Assembly: GCF_001188955.3 (NCBI RefSeq) | Contig: NZ_JPRF03000065.1 | Span: 124,001 to 188,000, forward strand | DNA length: 64,000 bases | Source: Kitasatospora aureofaciens | GTDB lineage: Bacteria; Actinomycetota; Actinomycetes; Streptomycetales; Streptomycetaceae | Direction of reading: 5' to 3' | Part shown: one piece after another, positions 1-8,281 of the stretch | Numbering within the stretch: position 1 is the stretch's first letter | Layout: every line of letters begins with the position of its first letter | Translations under genes and position numbers: made by a program | The notes under the pieces: model-generated | The model's database searches: none | Told to the model about the DNA's origin: nothing | What the model saw: the letters and a program-made list of their open reading frames with translations, nothing else

Positions 1-32
1 GAGGGGTAGACCTCGTTGAGGATTCGACTAGC

Positions 33-63
33 ATTGAGCGAAAGCCTGTCCGTTTTGCTCAAT
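33..63. repeat. Inverted repeat upstream of DUF3145 gene
   Basis: Two 11-nt arms (ATTGAGCGAAA at 33-43 and TTTTGCTCAAT at 53-63) are complementary with one mismatch and flank a 9-nt spacer. The stretch is AT-richer than its surroundings. It may be the terminator hairpin of a gene left of the window or an operator for the next gene; the sequence does not decide. Confidence 0.4.
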
Positions 64-161
64 TTAGTAGCTTAATGTCGGCTAACGTGAGTAACTGCGG
101 ATCAACTGCAGGCACGAGGCAGCTGGGGAAGGCGACCCTCGTCCACAGCCTGGAGGTCCCG

Positions 162-656
162 GTGACGACACGTGGAGTTCTGTACATCCACTCCGCGCCC
201 CGCGCGCTGTGCCCGCACGTCGAGTGGGCCGTCGCGGGGGTGCTCGGTGTGCGGGTGGGCCTGGACTGGATCCGCCAGCCGGCCGCACCTGGGCACTGGC
301 GCGCCGAGCTCTCCTGGCAGGGGGAGCCCGGCACCGCCTCGAAGCTCGCCTCCGCGCTGCGCGGCTGGCAGCTCATGCGGTACGAGGTGACCAGCGAGCC
401 CTGCGCCACGGCGGAGGGGGAGCGCTACAGCAGCACGCCCTCACTCGGCATCTTCCACGCCGTCACCGGCATCCACGGCGACATCCTGATCCCCGAGGAC
501 CGGCTGCGGGCCGTCCTGCTGCGCGCCCGCAGCGAGGGCGCGGACCTGGAGGCCGAGATCGCCCGGCTGCTGGGCAAGCCCTGGGACGACGAGCTGGAGC
601 CCTTCCGGTACGCGGGCGAGGGCGCACCGGTGCGCTGGCTGCACCAGGTGGTCTGA
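162..656 (+). CDS. DUF3145 family protein
   Basis: This 164-residue protein matches the actinobacterial DUF3145 family, of unknown function, commonly found beside fabF. The family-typical N-terminus (VTTRGVLYIHSAPRALCPHV) begins at GTG 162, preceded by GGAGG at 152-156. A longer in-frame start at 75 would add 29 residues with no family resemblance and no convincing ribosome binding site. The protein is soluble, with no signal peptide or membrane segment, and is acidic toward its C-terminus. It converges on fabF across a strong hairpin. Conserved position next to fatty-acid synthesis genes suggests a link, but no function is established. Confidence 0.85.
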   Translation: MTTRGVLYIHSAPRALCPHVEWAVAGVLGVRVGLDWIRQPAAPGHWRAELSWQGEPGTASKLASALRGWQLMRYEVTSEPCATAEGERYSSTPSLGIFHAVTGIHGDILIPEDRLRAVLLRARSEGADLEAEIARLLGKPWDDELEPFRYAGEGAPVRWLHQVV

Positions 657-736
657 CAGGCGGACGGTCCGAGGCCGGCCGGCCCGCACACCCGGTGTCC
701 GCATACCTGGTGTCCGCACGGCCGACGGGTACGCCG

Positions 737-771
737 AAGGGGCCGGCGCTCACGGAGAGCGCCGGCCCCTT
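737..771. terminator. Bidirectional terminator between DUF3145 gene and fabF
   Basis: A perfect 15-bp stem (AAGGGGCCGGCGCTC at 737-751 with its complement at 757-771) closes a 5-nt loop. It lies between two convergent genes, so it can serve both. Confidence 0.85.
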
Positions 772-790
772 CGTGTGTTGACGTCGGGCG

Positions 791-2053
791 TCAGCGGGTG
801 CGGAAGGCCAGCACCACGTTGTGGCCGCCGAAGCCGAACGAGTTGTTCAGCGCGGCGATCCGGCCCTCGGGCAGCGGGGTGGCCTCGGTGACGATCTTCG
901 CGTCCACCTCGTCGTCGAGCTCCTCGACGTTGATGGTCGGCGGGGCGACCCGGTGGTACAGCGCCTGCACGGTGGCGACGGTCTCGATGCCGCCGGCGCC
1001 GCCCAGCAGGTGACCGGTCATCGACTTGGTGGCCGAGACCAGGATGTGGTCGAGGTCCTCGCCCAGTTCCTTGCGCAGCGCCTTCAGCTCCGCGGTGTCG
1101 CCCTGCGGGGTCGACGTGGCGTGCGCGTTGACGTGCACGATCTCGGACTTGTCCAGCGGGTTGCGCTCGAACAGGTCGGCCAGCGCGCGGGCCACGCCGG
1201 CGCCGGTCGGCTCGGGCTGGGCGATGTGGTGGGCGTCCGAGGACAGGCCCTGGCCGACCGCCTCGCAGTAGATCCGGGCGCCACGGGCCTCCGCGTGCTC
1301 CAGCGACTCCAGCACGACCACGCCGGCGCCCTCGCCCAGCACGAAGCCGTCGCGGGCCTTGTCGTACGGACGCGAGGCGCGCTCGGGGGCGTCGTTGTTC
1401 TTGGACATCGCCATCATGTTGGCGAACGCGGCGATCGGCAGCGGGTGGATCGCCGCCTCGGTGCCGCCGGCCACCACCACGTCGGCGCGGCCGCTGCGGA
1501 TCATCTCGATCGCGTAGCCGATCGCCTCGGCGCCGGAGGCGCAGGCGGAGACGGGGGTGTGCACACCCGCGCGGGCGCCGACCTCCAGACCGACGTTGGC
1601 CGCCGGGGAGTTGGGCATCAGCATCGGGACGGTGTGCGGGGAGACCTTGCGGGCGCCCTTGTCCTTCAGTACGTCGTACTGGTCGAGGAGGGTGGTGACG
1701 CCGCCGATGCCGGAGGCGATCACGGCGCCCAGGCGCTCGGGGGCGAGCTTGGAGGACTCGTCGGTGGCCGGGGTCTCGAAGCCGGCGTCAGACCAGGCCT
1801 CGCGGGCGGCGATCAGCGCGAACTGGGCCGAGCGGTCCAGCTTCCGGGCCAGCGGGCGGGGCAGGATCTCGCCCGGCTCGACCGCGACGCGCGCGGCGAT
1901 CCGGACCGGCAGGTCCTCGGCCCACTCCTCGGTCAGGGCCGCCACGCCGGAGCGCCCGGCGACCAGGTTCTCCCAGGTCGTGGCGGCGTCGCCGCCCAGC
2001 GGCGTGAAGGCGCCGATACCCGTGACGACCACGGCTCGGTTCTCAGCGGTCAC
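791..2053 (-). CDS. fabF: 3-oxoacyl-[acyl-carrier-protein] synthase II
   Basis: FabF (KAS II) condenses malonyl-ACP with acyl-ACP in chain elongation of type II fatty acid synthesis. The Cys-His-His triad is visible: Cys171 in SACASGAEA, His311 in NAHATSTPQGD and His348 in MTGHLLGGAGG. Length (420 residues from GTG 2053) is normal. A GTG six codons upstream (2071) is also possible but has no Shine-Dalgarno sequence, whereas AAAGAAG precedes 2053. It is the last gene of the fabD-fabH-acpP-fabF block, 181 bp downstream of acpP with a hairpin in the gap. FasR, encoded just upstream of fabD, is the expected activator. Confidence 0.96.
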   Translation of the reverse strand: MTAENRAVVVTGIGAFTPLGGDAATTWENLVAGRSGVAALTEEWAEDLPVRIAARVAVEPGEILPRPLARKLDRSAQFALIAAREAWSDAGFETPATDESSKLAPERLGAVIASGIGGVTTLLDQYDVLKDKGARKVSPHTVPMLMPNSPAANVGLEVGARAGVHTPVSACASGAEAIGYAIEMIRSGRADVVVAGGTEAAIHPLPIAAFANMMAMSKNNDAPERASRPYDKARDGFVLGEGAGVVVLESLEHAEARGARIYCEAVGQGLSSDAHHIAQPEPTGAGVARALADLFERNPLDKSEIVHVNAHATSTPQGDTAELKALRKELGEDLDHILVSATKSMTGHLLGGAGGIETVATVQALYHRVAPPTINVEELDDEVDAKIVTEATPLPEGRIAALNNSFGFGGHNVVLAFRTR

Positions 2054-2180
2054 TGGTTTGTCTTCTTTCACGTTCGTGCGGGGTCGGCGGCGAGCCGAAG
2101 AAGGGCCCGGCCGGGCGCCCGGTGGGGCGTCCCGGCCGGCGGGTCGGTCTGGCTCGGGGAGCCGGACCGACGGGTCAGCC

Positions 2181-2205
2181 GTCCGAGGCGTGGCTCACGC
2201 CGGAC
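2181..2205. other. Hairpin in the acpP-fabF intergenic region
   Basis: GTCCG and GGCGTG pair with CACGCC and GGAC around a 3-nt loop with a single bulged A. There is no T-run. It lies just after the acpP stop and may act as a partial terminator or mRNA 3' stabiliser, raising acpP message relative to fabF. That role is inference. Confidence 0.45.
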
Positions 2206-2234
2206 GGGCTGGGCGATTCGAACGAGTCGATCGC

Positions 2235-2480
2235 TCAGGCGGCGTTGGTGAGGATGTAGTTCACCGCGTCGCCGACGGTCTTCAGGTTCTTGACCTCGTC
2301 GTCCGGGATCTTGACGTCGAAGCGCTCCTCGGCGGCCACGACGACCTCGACCATGGACAGCGAGTCGACGTCCAGGTCGTCGGTGAAGGACTTGTCCAGC
2401 TGGACGTCCTCGACCGGGATGCCGGCGATCTCGTTGACGATCTCGGCGAGACCTTCCTGGACCTCGTTCTGCGTAGCCAT
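2235..2480 (-). CDS. acpP: Acyl carrier protein
   Basis: An 81-residue acidic four-helix carrier protein of type II fatty acid synthesis. The phosphopantetheine attachment Ser40 sits in DVDSLSMVEV. Start ATG 2480 has a GAGGAG-type site upstream (GAAGAGGAGCAGCCAGT before ATG). It lies between fabH and fabF, so it is the housekeeping ACP rather than a polyketide ACP, which would lie beside minimal polyketide synthase genes. Confidence 0.97.
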   Translation of the reverse strand: MATQNEVQEGLAEIVNEIAGIPVEDVQLDKSFTDDLDVDSLSMVEVVVAAEERFDVKIPDDEVKNLKTVGDAVNYILTNAA

Positions 2481-2561
2481 ACTGGCTGCTCCTCTTCGGT
2501 GTTGAACGTGTCCGACCGTCGGCCGAACACGGGCTTGTGGATGGATGGGGGCGAAACGCGC

Positions 2562-3593
2562 CTAGGGGAGCGTAACGACTGCCGCGGCGTAGACGAGACC
2601 CGCCCCGAACCCGATGATCAGCGCGAGGTCGCCGCTGTGGGCCTCGCCGGACTCCAGCATGCGTTCCATCGCCAGCGGGATGGAGGCGGCGGAGGTGTTG
2701 CCGGTCTCGGCGATGTCACGGGCGACCGGCACCGACGCCGGCAGCTTGAGCGCCTTGATCATGGCGTCGGTGATCCGCATGTTGGCCTGGTGCGGGATGA
2801 AGGCGCCGAGCTGGTCGGCGGTGATCCCGGCGGCGTCCAGCGCCTGCTGGGCCACCTTGGCCATCTCCCAGACCGCCCAGCGGAAGACCGGCTGGCCGTC
2901 CATCCGCAGGGCCGGCCACTTCTGCTCCTCGCCCTGGCCGTTGATCGCGTCGGGCTTGGCGAAGGCGGTGTCCCAGGCCTGGGTCTGGCTGATGACGTCG
3001 GCCTGCGAGCCGTCCGAGCCCCAGATCAGCTTGCCGATGCCGGGCGTGTTCGACGGGCCGACGATCGCGGCGCCGGCGCCGTCACCGAAGATGAAGGCGG
3101 TCGAGCGGTCCGACTTGTCGGTCAGGTCGCTGAGCCGCTCGACGCCGATCACCAGCACGTACTCGGCGTTGCCACCGCGGACCATGCCGTCGGCCAGGCC
3201 CAGGCCGTACCCGAAGCCGGCACAGGCGGCCGAGATGTCGAAGGCCGGGGCGGTGCCGCAGCCGAGCCGCTGGGCGATCTCGGTGGCGATCGCGGGGGTC
3301 TGCTTGAGGTGCGAGACGGTCGAGACGATCACGCCGCCGATCTGCTCGGGGGTGATGCCCGCCTGCGCGATGGCCTTGCCGGCGGCCTGCACCGACATCT
3401 CGGCGACGCTCTCCTCCGGGCCCGCCCAGCGGCGCTCGGCGATCCCGCTGCGGGTGCGGATCCACTCGTCCGAGGAGTCGATCCACTCCAGCACCTCGGA
3501 GTTGGGGATGACCCGGACCGGGCGGTAGCCGCCGACACCGTGGATGCGGGAGTACTGCGCGCCGGTGGCGGGACGGATCTGCGGCTTGGTCAT
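2562..3593 (-). CDS. fabH: 3-oxoacyl-[acyl-carrier-protein] synthase III
   Basis: FabH starts fatty acid synthesis by condensing a short acyl-CoA with malonyl-ACP. In Streptomyces it favours branched acyl-CoA starters, which gives iso and anteiso fatty acids. The catalytic triad is visible: Cys124 (ISAACAGFGYG), His268 (IPHQANMRI) and Asn299 (ETGNTSAASIP). At 343 residues it is of normal length. Its ATG overlaps the fabD stop by 4 nt (ATGA), which implies translational coupling. Confidence 0.96.
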   Translation of the reverse strand: MTKPQIRPATGAQYSRIHGVGGYRPVRVIPNSEVLEWIDSSDEWIRTRSGIAERRWAGPEESVAEMSVQAAGKAIAQAGITPEQIGGVIVSTVSHLKQTPAIATEIAQRLGCGTAPAFDISAACAGFGYGLGLADGMVRGGNAEYVLVIGVERLSDLTDKSDRSTAFIFGDGAGAAIVGPSNTPGIGKLIWGSDGSQADVISQTQAWDTAFAKPDAINGQGEEQKWPALRMDGQPVFRWAVWEMAKVAQQALDAAGITADQLGAFIPHQANMRITDAMIKALKLPASVPVARDIAETGNTSAASIPLAMERMLESGEAHSGDLALIIGFGAGLVYAAAVVTLP

Positions 3594-4540
3594 GCCTGCT
3601 CCTCCTGGTCCTGACCGCCGTGCTCGGCGACGAGCTCGCGCGCCTTGTCCAGATCGGCCGGGGTCTTCAGGGCGAGCGTGGCCACCCCCTTGAGGTTGCG
3701 CTTGAGCAGCGCGGTGAGCGTGCCCGCGGGGGACAGCTCGATCACGGCGGTCGCGCCCAGCCGGCCGAGGGTCTCCATGCAGAGGTCCCAGCGGACCGGG
3801 TTGGAGACCTGCGACACCAGGCGCGCCAGCACCTCGGCGCCGGAGTCGACGACGCCGCCGTCCTTGTTGGAGACGTAGCGGACCTGCGGGTCGGCCACGG
3901 TCAGGCTCGGGGCCAGCGCGGCCAGCCGCTCGACGCCGGGGGCCATGTGCTCGGTGTGGAAGGCGCCGGCCACCTTGAGCGCGATCAGCTTGGCGCCGGC
4001 CGGCGGGTCCGCCTTCAGCGCCTCCAGCTGGGCCAGCGTGCCGGCCGCGACGATCTGGCCGCCGCCGTTGTTGTTGGCAGCGGTCAGCCCGTGCTCGGCC
4101 AGCTTCTTCGCGACCTCCTCCGCGTCGCCGCCGAGCACGGCGGTCATGCCGGTCTCGGTGACGGCGGCGGCCTCGGCCATGGCCCGGCCGCGCTCGCGGA
4201 CGAAGGCCAGCGCGTCGTGGGCGCTGAGCACCCCGGCACCGGCCGCGGCGGTGATCTCGCCGACGCTGTGGCCGGCGACGGCGCCGACCAGCTTGCGGGC
4301 GTCCGCCTCGTCCGGGAACAGCTCACGGGCGGTCACCAGACCGGCCGCGACCAGCAGCGGCTGGGCGACGGCGGTGTCCTTGATCTCCTCGGCGGACGCC
4401 TCGGTGCCGGCGTGCACCAGGTCGAGACCGGCGACCTCCGACCAGCCGCGCAGGCGGTCGGCGACACCGTCGAGCTCCAGCCAGGAGCTGAGGAAACCGG
4501 GGGACTGGGCACCCTGTCCAGGGGCGACGATTACGAGCAC
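3590..4540 (-). CDS. fabD: Malonyl-CoA:ACP transacylase
   Basis: FabD moves malonyl groups from CoA to ACP to supply extender units for FabH and FabF. The N-terminal GQGAQ loop is at residues 8-12 and the nucleophile Ser92 is in GHSVGE; a QPLLVAAG segment and AFHTEHM (the active-site His region) follow. Start is GTG 4540 with GAGAGGG six bases upstream. It is the first gene of the fab operon, and its promoter must lie in the 79-bp gap after fasR or further upstream. Confidence 0.95.
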   Translation of the reverse strand: MLVIVAPGQGAQSPGFLSSWLELDGVADRLRGWSEVAGLDLVHAGTEASAEEIKDTAVAQPLLVAAGLVTARELFPDEADARKLVGAVAGHSVGEITAAAGAGVLSAHDALAFVRERGRAMAEAAAVTETGMTAVLGGDAEEVAKKLAEHGLTAANNNGGGQIVAAGTLAQLEALKADPPAGAKLIALKVAGAFHTEHMAPGVERLAALAPSLTVADPQVRYVSNKDGGVVDSGAEVLARLVSQVSNPVRWDLCMETLGRLGATAVIELSPAGTLTALLKRNLKGVATLALKTPADLDKARELVAEHGGQDQEEQA

Positions 4541-4597
4541 GGTTCAACCCTCTCTCGCCAGGCGCCCAGGGGCGGGTAGGCGACGGTAACGAAGAAA

Positions 4598-4617
4598 ACC
4601 ATCCGGGATTGTATGGT
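4598..4617. promoter_or_regulatory. Candidate operator upstream of fabD
   Basis: An ACCAT-N10-ATGGT inverted repeat lies directly after the fasR stop and about 60 bp before fabD. FasR is known to bind upstream of fabD in Streptomyces coelicolor; whether this repeat is its site is a guess from position. Confidence 0.35.
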
Positions 4618-4619
4618 CC

Positions 4620-5942
4620 CTACACCCCGGCCCGGCCCGGCTCCGCGGCGGAGGTCAGTCGGCCGAGGGCCAGTGCGATCCGCAGGGTGAAGGCCGAACG
4701 TACGTCGGAGGGCGCGTACCCCGTGACGTCGGTCACACGTCGTAGCCGGTAGCGCACCGTGTTGGGGTGCACGAAGAGCATCCGGGCCGCGCCTTCCAGC
4801 GAGGACGCCTGCTCCAGGTAGACGCTCAGCGTCTCCAGCAGGGCGGAGCCGGCCTCGTCCAGCGGTGTGTAGATCTCCTCCACCAACTGACGGCGGGCGG
4901 CCTGGTCGCCGGCCAGCGCCCGTTCGGGCAGCAGGTCGTCGGCGAGCACCGGGCGCGGGGCGTCCGGCCAGGCGGCACAGGCGCGCAGACCGGCCGCGGC
5001 GGCGTGCGCCGAGCGGGTCGCCGAGAGCAGGTCCGGCACGGTCGGGCCGATCACCACCGGGCCCGGCGCGAACTGGCCGATCAGCGCCCGGGCGGCGTGC
5101 ACCGGCTCCTTGTCGCCGCCGACCACGACCACCAGGCGCTTGCCCAGCACCCCGGTCAGCACGTTCAGCTTGGCGTACCGGGCGGCCCGCCGGATCGCCT
5201 CGACCACGAGCTCGCTGTCGCCGTCCGGGGCGCTGCCCATCACCACCCGCACCTGGCTGGGCTGCCCCCAGCCGAGGGCGGCGGCGCGGGACAGCACGCC
5301 CTCGTCGGCGTCGCCGGACAGCAGGGAGTTGACCACCAGCGCTTCCAGCCGGGCGTCCCAGGCGCCGCGCGCCTCGGCGGCCTGGGCGTACACCTGGGCG
5401 GTGGCGAAGGCGATCTCCCGGGCGTAGACCAGCACGGACTCGCGCATGTCCGCCTCGTCGCCCGGGGCGGCCACCTCCTCGATGGCCTCCTCCATCACCT
5501 CGATCGTGGTGCGGATCAGCTCGACGGTCTGGCGCAGGGTGATCGCCCTGGTCAGTTCGCGCGGGGCGGTGCCGAAGACGTCGGTGGAGATCGCCCGGGC
5601 GGCCTCGGGATGGCGGTACCACTCGGTGAAGGCGGCGATGCCGGCCTGGGCGACCAGGCCGATCCAGGAGCGGTGCTCCGGCGGCATCCGCCGGTACCAG
5701 CCGAGCTGGTCGTCCATCCGCGCGATCGCGGCGGTGGCCAGCTTGCCCGAGGACTTCTCCAGCCGCTTGAGCGTCGCCGCCCGGCGCTCGGCGCGCTCGG
5801 CGGCGTTTCTGCGCTCCTGCGCCGTCAGGCGGGGCGCCGGGCGGCCGGGGCGGTCGCGGCCGGCCCGGGGAGCGGGGCTCTTCCCGGAGGGTTCGGTCGT
5901 GGGACTGGGTTCGCTCTTGGAGTTCGCGGAAGCGGCTGGCAC
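4620..5942 (-). CDS. fasR: FasR-type transcriptional activator of fatty acid synthesis (PucR family)
   Basis: This 440-residue protein has a C-terminal PucR-type helix-turn-helix near residues 370-425 (SSLEGAARMLFVHPNTVRYR is the recognition region), preceded by a GGDEF-like/CdaR-type middle domain. The N-terminal 40 residues are a disordered Pro/Ser-rich tail. Position immediately upstream of fabD is that of FasR, the activator of fabD-fabH-acpP-fabF in S. coelicolor. Start is GTG 5942; an internal start after the disordered tail cannot be excluded. It is divergent from the pirin gene. Confidence 0.9.
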   Translation of the reverse strand: MPAASANSKSEPSPTTEPSGKSPAPRAGRDRPGRPAPRLTAQERRNAAERAERRAATLKRLEKSSGKLATAAIARMDDQLGWYRRMPPEHRSWIGLVAQAGIAAFTEWYRHPEAARAISTDVFGTAPRELTRAITLRQTVELIRTTIEVMEEAIEEVAAPGDEADMRESVLVYAREIAFATAQVYAQAAEARGAWDARLEALVVNSLLSGDADEGVLSRAAALGWGQPSQVRVVMGSAPDGDSELVVEAIRRAARYAKLNVLTGVLGKRLVVVVGGDKEPVHAARALIGQFAPGPVVIGPTVPDLLSATRSAHAAAAGLRACAAWPDAPRPVLADDLLPERALAGDQAARRQLVEEIYTPLDEAGSALLETLSVYLEQASSLEGAARMLFVHPNTVRYRLRRVTDVTGYAPSDVRSAFTLRIALALGRLTSAAEPGRAGV

Positions 5943-6035
5943 AAGGACAAGACTGCCTCACGCGAGTGGCTGCTCGTGCACACCCCCCGGCGCAGGGGCG
6001 CGGTGGCCGCGGTCGCACCGGCTACGGTGAGGAGC

Positions 6036-6812
6036 GTGACCGACGCACCTGAACGCCCCCGCGCCGACCTGCGCCGCACCGCCGAGCGCTACCGCTCCAC
6101 CCCCGCCGAGGGCATCGAGACCCGACACGCGTTCTCCTTCTCCGGCCACTACGACCCGAAGAACACCCACTTCGGCGCGCTGCTGGCGTGCAACGAGGAA
6201 CTCCTCGCGCCCGGCGCCGGGTTCGAGGAGCACAAGCACCGGGACACCGAGATCCTCACCTGGGTGCTGGAGGGCGCGCTGGCCCACCGGGACTCGCGCG
6301 GTCACAGCGGCGTGGTGCGCCCGGGCATGATCCAGCACCTCAGCGCGGGCTCCGGGGTCACCCACACCGAGCGCAACCTCGGCGGCGCCACCGGGCCGGT
6401 GCGCTTCGTCCAGATGTGGCTGCAGCCGGACGAGCTCGACGCCACCCCCGGGTACGGGCTGCGCAGGGTGGAACCGGCGGACGGCGGGTTGACGCTGCTG
6501 GCCTCCGGGATGGAGCGGGACGCCGGAACGGACGCCCTGCGGCTGCGCCGCCGCGACGCCGCGCTCTGGCTGGCCACCGCCGGCCCGTGGCAGCCGCTGC
6601 CCCAGCTGCCGGCGGCGCCCTGGCGGTACGCGCACCTGACGGCCGGCTCGCTGGGGTACCGGACGATTCCGGGGCCCAAGGGCGGCGGCCGTTCGATGGA
6701 GCCCGGCGACAGCGTGCGGATCACCGGCGAGGCCTTCGCCGACCCGGCGGCGGGCGGGACCGGCGCCGAACTCCTGCTCTGGGAGATGCACTCGCCGGTC
6801 TCGTACGGCTAG
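6036..6812 (+). CDS. Pirin family protein
   Basis: A 258-residue bicupin of the pirin family. The metal-binding cupin motif is visible in GFEEHKHRDTEILTWVLEG and HRDSRGHSG, followed by QHLSAGSGVTHTERN and WLQPDE. Pirins bind Fe or Cu; some show quercetin dioxygenase activity or act as regulatory partners, so the substrate is unknown. The start was set at GTG 6036 because GAGGAG lies just upstream and the family-typical sequence begins there; the reading frame stays open far upstream only as a shadow of fasR. It ends 4 bp before the convergent serine hydrolase gene. Confidence 0.88.
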   Translation: MTDAPERPRADLRRTAERYRSTPAEGIETRHAFSFSGHYDPKNTHFGALLACNEELLAPGAGFEEHKHRDTEILTWVLEGALAHRDSRGHSGVVRPGMIQHLSAGSGVTHTERNLGGATGPVRFVQMWLQPDELDATPGYGLRRVEPADGGLTLLASGMERDAGTDALRLRRRDAALWLATAGPWQPLPQLPAAPWRYAHLTAGSLGYRTIPGPKGGGRSMEPGDSVRITGEAFADPAAGGTGAELLLWEMHSPVSYG

Positions 6813-6816
6813 CCCC

Positions 6817-7659
6817 TCAGCTGTCCAGCTGGGCGAGCTCGGCCAGGACGGCGTCGGACAGCTGCGGCCAGGCGTCGACCGACCAGGGGCCGAAGTCCTG
6901 GTCGGTGAGCGCGACGCAGGCCACGCCGGCCTGCGGATCGACCCAGAGGAAGGTGCCGGACTGGCCGAAGTGGCCGAAGGTCTCGGGGGAGTTGGCGGTG
7001 CCGGTCCAGTGCTGGCTCTTGCCGTCGCGGATCTCGAAGCCGAGGCCCCAGTCGTTGGGGCGGCGGTGGCCGTAGCCGGGCAGCACGCCGCTGGTGCCCG
7101 GGAAGGCGACCTCGCGGGTGGCCCGGCGGACGGTGGACGGGTCGAGCAGCTTCGGGGACTGGAGCTCGGCGGCGAACCGGGCGAGGTCGGCCACCGTGGA
7201 CAGGCCGCCGGCGCCGGCCGGGGACTTGCTCGCCGTGTTGATCACGGTGTCGCGCATGCCCAGCGGCTCGAACACGGCCTCGGCGGCGTACTGGTGGAAG
7301 GCGATCCCGGCGGCCTCGGCCAGGGTCAGGGCGAGCACGTCGAAACCGGCGTTGGAGTAGAGCCGGCGGTTGCCGGGCTCGGCGAACACCCGGTTCTCGT
7401 CGAAGCCGAGGCCGGAGGTGTGGGCGAGCAGGTGGCGGACGGTCGAGCCGGGCGGGCCGGCCGGGTCGTCCAGCTCGAACACGCCCTCCTCCAGGGCGAC
7501 CAGTGCCGCGTAGGAGGTGAGCAGCTTGGTCACCGAGGCCAGCGGGAAGAGGTGCTGCTGGGGCCCGTGGGTGCCCAGCACCGCGCCGTCCGATCCCCGG
7601 ACGACCGCAGCGGCGGCGTGGGGCACGGGCCAGTTCTCGATCATCCGCAGGCTCTTCAT
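6817..7659 (-). CDS. Serine hydrolase, beta-lactamase/class C family
   Basis: A 280-residue penicillin-binding-protein-like serine hydrolase. The SxxK motif is S42-V-T-K45 and the Tyr-x-Asn motif is Y101-S-N103. No signal peptide or lipobox is visible, so the enzyme appears cytoplasmic and is more likely an esterase or peptidase than a cell-wall enzyme or a resistance beta-lactamase. Start is ATG 7659; the open frame upstream to 7914 overlaps the MerR promoter and lacks family similarity. Confidence 0.85.
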   Translation of the reverse strand: MKSLRMIENWPVPHAAAAVVRGSDGAVLGTHGPQQHLFPLASVTKLLTSYAALVALEEGVFELDDPAGPPGSTVRHLLAHTSGLGFDENRVFAEPGNRRLYSNAGFDVLALTLAEAAGIAFHQYAAEAVFEPLGMRDTVINTASKSPAGAGGLSTVADLARFAAELQSPKLLDPSTVRRATREVAFPGTSGVLPGYGHRRPNDWGLGFEIRDGKSQHWTGTANSPETFGHFGQSGTFLWVDPQAGVACVALTDQDFGPWSVDAWPQLSDAVLAELAQLDS

Positions 7660-7715
7660 GCGGTCGACTCTAGCCGGGGCCGGAGCCGGGTGGTGGGGCC
7701 ACCCGGGTGGATGGC

Positions 7716-7746
7716 TTGCTTGGAGTGCACTCCAACTCGGTAGCGT
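7716..7746 (+). promoter_or_regulatory. MerR-type promoter with palindromic operator
   Basis: A perfect 16-bp palindrome (TTGGAGTGCACTCCAA, 7720-7735) sits between a -35-like TTGCTT (7716-7721) and a -10-like TAGCGT (7741-7746) with a 19-bp spacer. MerR regulators act on such over-long spacers by untwisting the DNA. It lies 31 bp before the merR-aldo/keto reductase operon, implying autoregulation. Confidence 0.8.
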
Positions 7747-7777
7747 CGTGGTCGTCACAGGACAGGGGGAATCGATC

Positions 7778-8281
7778 ATGGCCACACCCGTGCGTGCCCA
7801 GGCCGGTCTGCGCAGCTGTGCGGAGGTGTTCAACCACCCCGTCGGCGACGCGGACCGGACCGCGCGGCACACCATCAGCGAGGTCGCGGCGGCCAGCGGG
7901 CTGACCGCCCACACCCTGCGCTGGTACGAACGGATCGGCCTGCTCGACCCGGTCGACCGCGCGGTCGGCGGCCAGCGCCGCTACAGCGACGGCGACCTGC
8001 ACCGGCTGGCCTTCCTGGGCCGGCTGCGGCTGACCGGGATGTCGGTGGCGGACATGCTCAAGTACGTCGACATGGTCCGCCGCGGCGAACAGACCTACGT
8101 GGAGCGCCGACATCTGCTGGAGGCGCAGCGCGAGGAGGTCCGGCAGCGGATCGTCGACCTCCAGGCCACCCTGGCCGTCCTGGACCACAAGATCGATCTC
8201 TACGCCGGGATGATCGCCGACGCCGCCGGCGCCCCGGCCCAGTGCCAGTACTACCGAGCAGAGGAAGAGCAGAGCGCATGA
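7778..8281 (+). CDS. MerR family transcriptional regulator
   Basis: A 167-residue MerR regulator. The winged helix-turn-helix is at about residues 30-65 (HTISEVAAASGLTAHTLRWY, then ERIGLLDP and GGQRRYSDGDL), followed by a long dimerisation helix near residues 105-145. There is no Cys cluster typical of metal sensors, so a small organic or electrophilic inducer is more likely. Start ATG 7778 is preceded by AGGGGGA. Its TGA overlaps the ATG of the aldo/keto reductase (ATGA), so the two are coupled. Confidence 0.92.
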   Translation: MATPVRAQAGLRSCAEVFNHPVGDADRTARHTISEVAAASGLTAHTLRWYERIGLLDPVDRAVGGQRRYSDGDLHRLAFLGRLRLTGMSVADMLKYVDMVRRGEQTYVERRHLLEAQREEVRQRIVDLQATLAVLDHKIDLYAGMIADAAGAPAQCQYYRAEEEQSA

